From: Hyperoodon ampullatus | Taxonomy: Eukaryota; Chordata; Mammalia; Artiodactyla; Ziphiidae | Assembly (NCBI GenBank): GCA_949752795.1 | Contig: CATKHW010000385.1 | Location: forward strand, 143,001-207,000 | DNA: 64,000 nt | Reading direction: 5' to 3' | Part shown: positions 51,198 to 62,244 of the stretch, piece by piece | How the letters are laid out: the number at the start of each line of letters is the position of its first letter | Numbering within the stretch: the stretch's first letter is position 1 | Position numbers and translations under genes: made by a program | The notes under the pieces: generated by a model | What the model saw: the letters and a program-made list of their open reading frames with translations, nothing else | The model's database searches: none | What the model was told of the DNA's origin: nothing

Positions 51198-51819
51198 TTA
51201 GCGAGGTCCATTTTCAACAATGTGATTCCCTGAGGGCTGAGGATTAGCTGACCTGGGTAGCCTGACCCTGCCGGCCGGCCCTCCCCAGGTGTGCCTGGGA
51301 TGAGGTCAATATAAAAAGCGCTGCAGGCAGCAATAGTCCCTGAAGCTGTGCCTGACTCCATATTCTCTGCCCCGTCAGCAGTCTCGGGGCTGTGCTGGTG
51401 GGAGGGAGTGAGGGGCCACGGCTTTGTGGGTGGCCCGGTGTGAGTGGGACTCTGCTGGACTTTCTGCAGGAGTTGCCAGGATGCCACGTGTAAACAAGAG
51501 GATGTATCACCCACACCTTCTATTGGAATTTCTCTCCGGACAGAGGTGAGGAAGGAAAAAAGCAGTGGGGGCAGGGACAGTAGGGGTATCTCAGGCAGGG
51601 CATTGGGAAGCTTCCAGAAGAGCGCTCAGGGCCAGGACCATCCTGGCTGGCCTGTAGGCACCAAGTTGGCCTGCGTGCTGTCGCTGGTGTGGCTCCACGG
51701 CCCTTCCTCTAAGCTTTCAAGCCCTTGTACATATTCAGGTGTTTTACCTGGGAAGGGTGGGAAAAGATCAGCAGCAGCTGGCCTGGGCCTCAGCTCATGG
51801 TTACTCACAGATGCCTCGG
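51198..51819. repeat. 2.73-kb tandem duplication, copy C (truncated core)
   Basis: Only the first ~622 bases of the unit remain. It follows core B closely up to CAGATGCCTCGG and then switches at 51,819/51,820 to the homogeneous satellite, in the middle of a satellite unit. The break therefore cuts both a duplication unit and a satellite unit. Confidence 0.92.
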
Positions 51820-53557
51820 GTCCCTTTCACTGATGAAGGTGTAGGTCTTGTCTATTCCATAGTTTGTGTTTGGAACGGTACCTGTGCTTATATCAAACTC
51901 TGGTTTTATGCATCACCCCACCTCTCATTCCCCCTTAAGCAGGCATCAGAGTGTTTTAGAAAGGTGAGACTCTGTTCTCTTTCTTAACTGAGTTCAAGTG
52001 TAGCCATGTTTACAGGATCTTCATAAGTGATATCTTAATATAAGTTTCTTTTTTTGTGTGACTTATTTCACTTAAAAGCATCATACCTCAATCCACTCAT
52101 TTTGCTGCTACTGGTCTTATGCCATTGATTGCATGGCTGAGGGATATTCCATCGTACGGAAGTACCACAATTTTTTGAACCATTTTTATATTTCCTGGTA
52201 TATTTAAGGTGTACCCAAGTTGAGGTTCTTGTAAGCAGTGCAGCCCTAAATTTTGGGGTGGCTATGTCTTATTGATTTTCAGTTTTCCCAAGGAATATTC
52301 CCTAGACTGGAAGTGCCCTTGGCTCTGTAGCTCTGTTGTTTACTTGTTTTAGGGAACACAATGCACTCCTCCAGAGATGCAGTTGGCAGTTTACATCCCG
52401 CCCATCAGCAAAACAAGCCTCCCTGTTCTCCGTGGCCGGTCTTGCCTTTCTGTATTTTACACATTTTGTGGATGTCCCTTTTGAACAGTGAGAAGTGATA
52501 CTTCTTTGTAGTGCAGATTTGCATGTCACGCTTGCTTGCTTGGCCAAAAAAGGCGTATGCGTTTTCTTCTGAATATATTGAGGAGAAAACGGATATGCCC
52601 TTTTTGCTAAAGTGCATCATTGTTGAAGTTGTGCCCCTCATCCTGTGCTTTAAAGTCAATTCCAACGTACCACTTGAAATCTGTTTCCTGATATTCTGCC
52701 TAGCTTTCAAGTCCACCTCGTTGCCTTCCCTCAACAGATTTTTGGACAAGAGTTGTCTTTATTACTCTGCCAGTTTGTGAATTGCTGTGCCCCTGAGCTC
52801 CATTTTTCAACTTGTTTTTTGTGAGCTGACCGAAAGTCCAAAATTGTGGTTCAGGACCTATACTGGTTCCCGGTGGGGGGCTGAGAGTTTGGTTAATTCT
52901 TCTTCCTGCTGGGAAATTATAGTGACATGTGCCCGTCCAAATGCCTTAGAGCTACTCTCTCACTGGTTCTCCCTCTTCCCTTTCATCCTCTGCCAAATTG
53001 GCAACTGTGCGAACCAGGAGGTTAAAGGGGCTGTTTCGCCAAGTTGGGAGGTTGATAGTAAAGCAGATGGAAAGTCAAACCGGAGCACCAGGAGAGGGAC
53101 TATTCATTGAGTTTTAGAAACCTTTCATATTAACAGTGTGTCCATTCTCTATTTTTCCCTTACATGTTATATCTGTAGTAATAGTCCCTTCAAGCTGGGG
53201 AGTTGGGAACCATGGAATGTGTGCCATTCATTATTGCTTTAAAGGGTCTGCATTTGCTCACCGAATTTCACCAATCCTCTCGGTCCCAAGTGTCCAGCAT
53301 TATGCCACATCCATCTGTCGTTGTAGATTGGGTCAGTCCCGGTTTCATCAGAGACCCTGAAGGAATTGTGAAGAATTTCCATGTTTGTTTTGTTTTGTTT
53401 TTGAAATTCCTTTTTATAGTGGGTTTGAGCTGGTTCTCGCTGCCATGCTTATGCCAGTCTAGACACACTTGATTCCCTTATGAAGACATATCAATAAATA
53501 GGTTTTAAGATTCTTACTAGTCAGATAAATTCCTCTGCGTGAAATATGGGGTTTTGA
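51820..53557. repeat. Satellite unit U1
   Basis: A 1,738-base unit, the first after the junction. It is one of the more diverged of the array: GATGAAGG in its anchor, CATCACCCCACCTCTCATTC near 51,911, and several palindrome mismatches. Confidence 0.93.
52539..52612. repeat. Palindrome of satellite unit U1
   Basis: A 74-base inverted repeat centred on GAATATATTG (52,571-52,580). It has several mismatches: CTTCTG in the left arm, ACGGATATGCCC and TGCTAAAG in the right arm. Confidence 0.85.
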
Positions 53558-55298
53558 GTCCCTTTCACTGAGGAAGGTGTAGGTCTTGTCTATTCCATAG
53601 TTAGTTTTTGGAACAGTACCTGTGCTTATATCAAACTCCGGTTTTATGCATCACCCCACCTCTCCTTCCCCCTTAAGCAGGCATAAGAGTGCTTTCTAAA
53701 TATGAGACTCTGTTCTCTTTCCTAACTCAGGTCAAGTGTAGCCATGTTTACAGGATCTTCATAAGTGATATCTTATGATAAGTTTCTTGTTCTGTGTGAC
53801 TTATTTCACTTAGAATCATCGTACTTGTATCTACTCATTTTGCTGCTACTGGTCTTATGACATTGACTTCATGGCTGAGGGATATTCCATCGTACGTAAG
53901 TACCACAATTTTTTGAACCATTTTCATATTTCCTGGAATATTTAAGGTGTACCCAAGTTGAGGTCCTTGTAATCAGTGCAGCCCTAAATTTTGGGGTGGC
54001 TCTGTCTTATTGATTTTCAGTTTTCCCAAGGAATATTCCCTAGACTGGAAGTGCCCTTGGCTCCGTAGTTCTGTTGTTTACTTGTTTTTGGGAACACAAT
54101 GCACTCCTCCAGAAATGCAGTTGGCAATTTACATCCCACCCATCAGCAAAACAAGACTCCCTGTTCTCCAGGGCCTGTCTTGCCTTTCTGGTTTTTACAC
54201 ATTTCGTGGATGTCCCTTTTAGACCTGTGGAAAGTGATACTTCTTTGTAGTGCAGATTTTCATTGCCCGCCTGCTTGCTTGTCCAAAAAGGGCGTATGCG
54301 TTTTCTCCTGAATATATTCATGAGAAAACGCATACGCTCTTTTTGGCCAAGTGCATCATTTTTGAAATTTTGCCCTTCTTTCTGTGCTTTAAACGCGATT
54401 CCAACGTACCTCTTGAAATCTGTTTCCTGCTATTCTGCCTCGCTTTCATGTCCGCCTCGTTGCCTTCCCTCACCAGACTTTTGGACGATAGTTGTCCTTT
54501 ATTACTCTGCCAGTTTGTGAATTGCTGTGCCCCTGAGCTCCATTATTCTACCCTTTTTTTGTGAGCCGACCGCAAGTCCAAAATTTTGGTTAAGGACCTC
54601 TACTGGATTCCGATGGTGGGCTGAGACTTTGGTTAATTCTTCTTCCTGCTGGGAAATTAGATAGACATGTGCCCGTCCAAATGCCTAACAGCTACTCTCT
54701 CATTGGTTCTCCCTCTTCACTTTCATCCTCAGCCAAACTGGCATCCTGTGCGAACCAGTAGGTTAAAGGGGCTGTCTCTCCAAGTTGGGAGATTGATAGT
54801 AAAGCAGTTGGAAAGTCAAACGGGAGCACCAGGAGAGGGACTATTCGTTGAGTTTTAGAAACCTTTCGTATTCACAGTGTGTCCATTCTCTAGGTTTCCC
54901 GTACGTGTTATAGCTGTAGTAATATTCCCATCAACCTGGAGAATTGGGACCCATGGAATGGGTGCCATGCATTATTGCTTTAAAGGGTCTGCATTTGCTC
55001 ACCCAATCTCACCAATCTTCTCATTCCCAAGTGTCCAGCCTTATGCCACATCCAGCTGTCACTTTTGATAGGGTCATTCCAGGTTTCATCAGAGACCCTG
55101 AAGGAATTGTGAAGAATTTCCTTTTTTGTTTTGTTTTGTATTTGTAATTCCTTTTCATAGTGGGTTTGAGCTGATTCTCGCTGCCATGTTTATGCCAGTC
55201 TAGACGCACTTGATTCCCTTATGGAGAGATATCAATACATAGGTTTTAAGATTCTTACTAGTCAGATATATTCCTCTGTGGGAAATATGGGGTTTTGA
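53558..55298. repeat. Satellite unit U2
   Basis: A 1,741-base unit with the same block order as the others. Its L1-like words include CACTTAGAATCATCGTACTTG and GGCTGAGGGATATTCC. Confidence 0.94.
54278..54351. repeat. Palindrome of satellite unit U2
   Basis: Centred on 54,310-54,319. The arms pair over 74 bases with three mismatches (CTTGTCC in the left arm; TCATGAG and CGCTCTT in the right arm). Confidence 0.92.
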
Positions 55299-57031
55299 GT
55301 TCCTTTCTCTCAGGAAGGTATAGGTCTTGTCTATTCCTTAGTTGGTTTTTGGAACGGTACCTGTGCTTATATCAAACTCTGGTTTTATGCATCACCCCAC
55401 CTCTCCTTCCCCCTTAAGCAGGCATAAGTGTGTTTTCCAAATGTGAGACTCTGCTCTCTTTCCTAACTCAGTTCAAGTGTAGCCATGTTTACAGGATCTT
55501 CATAAGTGATATCTTATGATAAGTTTCTTTTTCTGTGTGACTTATTTCACTTAGAATGATCGTACCTGAATCCACTCATTTTGCTGCTACTGGTCTTGGA
55601 ACATTGATTGTATGGCTGAGGGATATTCCATCGTATGCAAGTACAATTTTTTGAACCATTTTTATCTTTCCTGGGATATTTATGGTGTACCCAAGTTGAG
55701 GTTCTTGTTAGCAGTGCAGCCCTAAATATTGGGGTGGCTGTGTCTTATTGATTTTCAGTTTTCCCAAGGTATATTCCCTAGACTGGAAGTGCCCTTGGCT
55801 CTGTAGCTCTGTTGTTTACGTGTTTTAGGGAACACAGTGAACTCCTCCAGAGAGTCAGTTGGCAATTTACATCCCGCCCTGCAGCAAAACAAGGCTCCCT
55901 GTTGTCCAGGGCCTGTCTTGCCTTTTTGGATTTTACACATTTTGTGGATGTCCCTTTTGAATGGTCGGAAGTGATACTTCTTTGTAGTGCAGATTTGCAT
56001 TGCCCGCTTGCTTGCTTGGTCAAAAAGGGCCCATGCATTTTCTCCTGAATATATTCGGGAGAAAATGCATACGTCCTTTTTGGCCTAGTGGATCATTGTT
56101 GAAGTTGTGCCCCTCTTCCTGTGCTTTAAAGGCGATTCCAACGTACCTCTCTAAATCTGTTTCCTACTATTTTGTCTGGCTTTCAAGTCCGCCTCGTTGC
56201 CTTCCCTCAACAGATTTTTGGATGATAGTTGTCCTTTATTACTCTGCCGGTGTGTGAATTGCTGTGCCCCTGAGCTCTATTATTCAACTCGTTTGTTGTG
56301 AGCTGACCGCAAGTCCAAAAGTTTGGTTGAGTACCTATACTGGTTCCCGGTGGGTGGCTGAGGCTTTGTTTAATTATTCTTCCTGCCGGTAAATTAGAGT
56401 GACATGTGCCCGTCCTAATGCCTAAGAGCTACTCTCTCATTGGTTCTCCCTCTTCCCTTTCATCCTCTGCCAAATTGGCAACCTGTGCGAACCAGGAAGT
56501 TAAAGGGGCTGTCTCTCCAAGTTGAGATTTTGACACTAAAGCAGTGGAAAATCAAACCAGAGAACCATGAGAGGGACTATTTGTTGAGTTTTAGAAATCT
56601 TTCATATTCACAGTGTGTCCATTCTCTAGGTTTCCCATACATGTTATAGCTATAGTAATATTCCCTTCAACCTGGAGAGTTGGGACCCATGGAATGGGTG
56701 CCATGCATTATTGCTTTAAAGGGTCTGCATTTGCTCACCAAATCTCACCAATCCTATCAGTCCCAAGGGTCCAGCCTTATGCCACATCCAGCTGTCATTG
56801 TAGAAACGGTCATTCCAGGTTTCCTCAGAGACCCTGAAGGAATTGTAAAGAATTTTCCTGTTTTTTGTTTTGTTTTTGAAATTCCTTTTATAGTGGGTTT
56901 GAGCTGATTCTCTGTGACATGTTTATGCCAGTCTAGATACACTTGATTCCCTTACGGATACAAATCAATACATAGGTTTTAAGATTCTTACTAGTCAGAT
57001 ATAGTCCTCTGTGGGAAATATGTGGTTTTGA
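55299..57031. repeat. Satellite unit U3
   Basis: A 1,733-base unit, the shortest of the array. It lacks the CCAC of GTAAGTACCACAATTTTTTG near 55,640 (reads AAGTACAATTTTTTG). Confidence 0.94.
56015..56088. repeat. Palindrome of satellite unit U3
   Basis: Centred on 56,047-56,056. The left arm has A at 56,037 and the right arm has T at 56,066, where other units have G and C, so this pair stays complementary. Other mismatches remain (CCCATG; TCGGGAG; ACGTCC; CCTAG). Confidence 0.9.
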
Positions 57032-58770
57032 GTCCCTTTCACTGAGGAAGGTCTAGGTCTTGTCTATTCCATAGTTGGTTTTTGGAACGGTACCTGTGCT
57101 TATATCAAACTCTGGTTTTATGCATCACCCCACCTCTCCTTCCCCCTTAAGCAGGCATAAGAGTGTTTTCCAAATGTAAGACTCTGTTCTCTTTCCTAAC
57201 TCAGTTCAAGTGTAGCCATGTTTACAGGATCTTCATAAGTGATATCTTATGATAAGTTTCTTTTTCTGTGTGACTTATTTCACTTAGAATCATCGTACCT
57301 GAATCCAATCATTTTGCTGCTACTGGTCTTGTGACATTGACTGTATGGCTGAGGGATATTCCATCGTATGTAAGTACCACAATTTTTTGAACCATTTTTA
57401 TCTTTCCTGGGATATTTGTGGTGTACCCAAGTTGAGGATCTTGTAAGCAGTGCAGCCTTAAATATTGGGGTGGCTCTGTCTTATTGATTTTCAGTTTTCC
57501 CAAGGTATATTCCCTAGACTGGAAGTGCCATTGGCTCTGTAGCTCTGTTGTTTACTTGTTTTAGGGAACACAATGCACTCCTCCAGAGAGGCAGTTGGCA
57601 ATTTACATCCCGCCCATCAGCATAACAAGGCTCCCTGTTCTCCAGGGCCTGTCTTGCCTTTCTGGTTTTTACACATTTTGTGGATATCCCTTTTGACCGG
57701 TGGGAAGTGATACTTCTTTGTAGTGCAGATTTGCATTGCCCGCTTGCTTGCTTGGCCAAAAAAGGCGTATGCGTTTTCTCCTGAATATATTCAGGAGAAA
57801 ACGCATACACACGTTTTGGCCAAGTGCATCATTGTCGAAGTTGTGTCCCTCTTACTGTGCTTTAAAGGCGATTCCAACGTACTTCTTGAAATCTATTTCC
57901 TGCTATTCTGCCTCACTTTCAAGTCCGCCTCGTTGCTTTCCCTCAACAGATTTTTGGACGATAGTTGTCCTTTATTACTCGGCCAGTTTGTGAATTGCTG
58001 TGCCCCTGAGCTCCATTTTTCAACTCGTTTTTTGTGAGCTGACCGCAAGTCCAACATTTTGGTTCAGGACCTATACTGGTTCACGGTGGGGGGCTGAGAC
58101 TTTGGTTAATTCATCTTCCTGCCGGGAAGTTAGAGTGATATGTGCCCGTCCAAATGCCTAACAGCTACTCTCTCATTGGTTCTCCTTCTTCCCTTTCATC
58201 CTCTGCCAAAATCGCAACCTGTGCGAACCAGGAGGTTAAAGGGGCTTTCTCTCCAAGTTGGGAGATTGATAGTAAAATAGTTGGAAAGTCAAACCGGAGC
58301 ACCAGGAGAGGGACTATTCGTTGAGTTTTAGAAACCTTTCACATTCACAGTGTGTCCATTCTCTAGATATCCTGTACATGTTATAGCTGTAGTAATATTC
58401 CCTTCAACCTGGAGAGTTGGGAACCATATCATGGATGCCGTGCATTTTTGCTTTAAGTGTCTGCATTTGCTCACCCAATCTCACCAATCTTCTCAGTCCC
58501 AAGTGTCCAGCCTTATGCCACATCCAGCGGTCATTGTAGATAGGGTCATTCCAGGTTTCATCAGAGACCCTGAAGGAACTGTAAAGAATTTCCCTGTTTT
58601 TTTTGTTTTGTTTTTGAAATTCCTTTTTATGGTGGGTTTGAGCTGATTCTCGCTGTCATGTTTATGCCAGTCTAAACACACTTGATTCCCTTACGGAGAC
58701 ATATCAATACATAGGTTTTAAGATTCTTACTAGTCAGATATATTCCTCTGCGGGAAATATGGGGTTTTGA
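57032..58770. repeat. Satellite unit U4
   Basis: A 1,739-base unit with block order as in the other units. Confidence 0.94.
57751..57824. repeat. Palindrome of satellite unit U4
   Basis: Centred on 57,783-57,792. The inner arms pair perfectly; mismatches are limited to AAAAAAGGCG against CACACGTTTT in the outer part. Confidence 0.92.
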
Positions 58771-60506
58771 GTCCCTTTCACTGAGGAAGGTGTAGGTCTT
58801 GTCTATTCTTTAGCTGGTTTTTGGAACGGTACCTGTGCTTATATCAAAATCAAGTTTTATGCATCACCCAACTTCTCCTTCCCCCTTAAGCAGGCATAAG
58901 AGTGCTTTCTAAATGTGAGACTCTGTTCCCTTTCCAAACTCAGTTCAAGTCTAGTCATGTTTACAGGATCTTCATAAGTGATATCTTATGATAAGTTTCT
59001 TTTTTTGTGTGACTTATTTCACTTAGAATCATCGTACCTGAATCCTGTCATTTTGCTGCTACAGGTCTTATGACATTGATTTCATGGCTGAGGGATATTC
59101 CATCTTAGGTAAGTACCACAATTTTATGAACCATTTTTATATTTCCTGGGATATTTAAGGTGTACTGAAGATGAGGTTCTTGAAGCAGTGCAGCCCTAAA
59201 TTTTGGGCTGGCTCTGTCTTATTGATTTTCAGTTTTCCCAAAGTATATTCCCTAGACTGGAAGTGCCCTTGGCTCTGTAGCTCTGTTGTTTACTTGTTCT
59301 AGGGAACACAATGCACTCCTCCAGAGAGGCAGTTCGCAATTTACATCCCACCCATCAGCATAAAAAGGCTCCCTGTTCTCCAGGGCCTGTGTTGCCTTTC
59401 TGGTTTTTACACATTTTGTGGATGTCCCTTTTGACCGGTGGGAAGTGATACTTCTTTGTAGTGCAGATTTGCATTGCCCACTTGCTTGCTTGGCCAAAAA
59501 GGGCGTGTGCGTTTTCTCGTGAATATATTCAGGTGAAAACGCATACACCCTTTTTGGCCAAGTGCATCATTGTCGAAGTTGTGCCCCTCTTCCTGTGCTT
59601 TAAAGGTGATTCCAACGTACCTCTTGAAATCAGTTTCCTGCTATTCTGCCTCGCTTTCAAGTCCGCCTCGTTGCCTTCCCTCAACAGATTTTTGGACGAT
59701 AGTTGTCCTTTATTACTCTGCCAATTTGTGAATTGCTGTGCCCCTGAGCTCCATTTTTCCAATCGTTTTTGTGAGCTGACCGCAAGTCGAAAATTTTGGT
59801 TCAGGACCTATACAGGTTCCCGGTGGGGGGCTGAGACTTTGGTTAATTCTTCTTCCTGCCGGGAAATTACAGTGATATGTACCCGTCCAAATGCCTAACA
59901 GCTACTCTCTCATTGGTTCTCCCTCTTCCCTTTCATCCTCTGCCAAATTGGCAACCTGTGCGAACCAGGAGGTAAAAGGGGCTGTCTCTCCAAGTTGGGA
60001 GATTGATAGTAAATCAGATGGAAAGTCAAACCGGAGCACCAGGAGAGGGACTATTTGTTGAGTTTTAGAAACCTTTCATATTCACAGTGTGTCCGTTCTC
60101 TAGGTTTCTCGTACATGTTATAACTGTAGTAATATTCCCTTCAACCGGGAGAGTTGGGACCCATGGAATGGGTGCCATGCACTATTGCTTTAAAGGGTCT
60201 GCATTTGCTCACCCAATCTCACCAATCGTGTCAGTCCCAAGTGTCCAGCCTTATGCCACATCCAGCTGTCGTTGTAGATAGGGTCATTCCATGTTTCATC
60301 AGAGACCCTGAAGGAATTGTAAAGAATTTCCCAGTTTTTTTGTTTTGTTTTTGAAATTCCTTTTTATAGTGGGTTTGAGCTGATTCTCGCTGCCATGTTT
60401 ATGCCAGTCTAGACACACTTGATTCCCTTACGGAGACATATCAATACATAGGTTTTAAGATTGTTACTAGTCAGATATATTCCTCTGCGGGAAATATGGG
60501 TTTTGA
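58771..60506. repeat. Satellite unit U5
   Basis: A 1,736-base unit. A 145-codon frame at 59,461-59,898 extends because this unit lacks stops present in the others; it begins inside the palindrome block and has no domain. Confidence 0.94.
59489..59562. repeat. Palindrome of satellite unit U5
   Basis: Centred on 59,521-59,530. Mismatches include CTCGTGAA against TTCAGGTGA, and GCGTGTGC against GCATACACC. Confidence 0.92.
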
Positions 60507-62244
60507 GTCCCTTTCACTGAAGAAGGTGTAGGTCTTGCCTATTCCATAGTTGGTTTTTGGAACGGTACCTGTGCTTATATCAAACTCTGGTTTATGCATC
60601 ACCCCACCTCTCCTTCCCCCTTAAGCAGGCATAAGAGTGTTTTCTAAATGTGAGACACTGTTCTCTTTCCTAACTCAGTTCAAGTTTAGCCATGTTTACA
60701 GGATCTTCATAAGTGATATCTTATGATAAGTTTCTTTTTCTGTGTGACTTATTTCACTTAGAATGATCGTACCTGAATCCACTCATTTTGCTGCTACTCG
60801 TCTTATGACATTGATTTCATGGCTGAGGGATATTCCATCGTACGTAAGTACCACAATTTTTTGAACCATTTTTATATTTCCTGGGATATTTAAGGTGTAC
60901 CCAAGTTGAGGTCCTTGTAAGCAGTGCAGCCCTAAATTTTGGGGTGGCTCTGTCTTATTGATTTTCAGTTTTCCCAAGGTATATTCCCTAGACTGGTAGT
61001 GCCCTTGGCTCTGTAGCTCTGTTCTTTACTAGTTTTAAGGAACACAATGCACTCCTCCAGAGAGGCAGTTGGCAATTTACATCCCGCCCATCAGCATAAC
61101 AAGGCTCCCTGTTCTCCAGGGCCTGTCTTGCCTTTATGGTTTTTACACATTTTGTGGATGTCCCTTTTGACTGGTGGGAAGTGATACTTCTTTGTAGTGC
61201 AGATTTGCGTTGCCCGCTGGCTTGCTTGGCCAAAAACGGTGTATGCGTTTTCTCCTGTATATATTCAGGAGAAAACACATACGCCGTTTTTGGCCAATTG
61301 CATCATTGTCGAAGTTGGGCCCCTATTTCTGTGCTTTAAAGGCGATTCCAACTTACCTCTTGAAATCTGTTTCCTGCTATTCTGCCTCGCTTTCAAGTCC
61401 GCCTCGTTGCCTTCCCTCAACAGATATTTGCAAGAGAGTTGTCCTTCATTACTCGGCCAGTTTGTGAATTGCTGTGCCCCTGAGCTCCATTTTTCAACTC
61501 GTTTTTGGTGAGCTGACCGCAAGTCCAAAATTTTGGTTCAGGACCTATACTGGTTCCCGGTGGGTGGCTGAGACTTTGGTTAATTCTTCTTCCTGCCGGG
61601 ATATTAGAGTGATATGTGCCCGTCCAAATGCCTAACAGCTACTCTCTCATTGGTTCTCCCTCTTCCCTTTCATCCTCTGCCAATTTGGCAACCTGTGCGA
61701 ACCAGGAGGTTAAAGGGTCTGTCTCTCCAAATTGGGAGGTTGATAGTAAAGCAGATGGAAAGTCAAACCGGAGCACCAGGAGAGGGACTATTCGTTGAGT
61801 TTTAGAGACCTTTAGTATTCACAGTGCGTCCGTTCTCTAGGTTTCCCGTACATGTTATAGCTGTAGTAATATTCCCTTTAACCTGGAGAGTTGGGACCCA
61901 TGGAATGGGTGCCAGGCATTTGTGCTTTAAAGGGTCTGCATTTGCTCACCCAATCTCACCAATCCTCTCAGTCCCAAGTGTCCAGCCTTATGCCTCATCC
62001 AGCTGTCGTTGTACATAAGGTCATTCCAGGTTTCATCAGAGACCCTGAAGGAATTGTAAAGAATTTCCCAGTTTTTTTGTTTTGTTTTTGAAATTCCTTT
62101 TTATAGTGGGTTTGAGCTGATTCTCGCTGCCATGTTTATGCCAGTCTAGACACACTTGATTCCCTTACGGAGACATATCAATACATAGGTTTTAAGATTC
62201 TTACTAGTCAGATATATTCCTCTGCGGGAAATATGGGGTTTTGA
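60507..62244. repeat. Satellite unit U6
   Basis: A 1,738-base unit. Near 61,428 it reads CAGATATTTGCAAGAGAGTTG, where other units read CAGATTTTTGGACGATAGTTG; a similar ...GAGAGTAG form is found in the diverged piece D0 near 38,200. Confidence 0.94.
61225..61298. repeat. Palindrome of satellite unit U6
   Basis: Centred on GTATATATTC (61,257-61,266). The left arm carries C at 61,237 and the right arm G at 61,286, where other units have G and C. Both arms therefore carry the same new base pair and remain complementary at that site. Confidence 0.92.
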
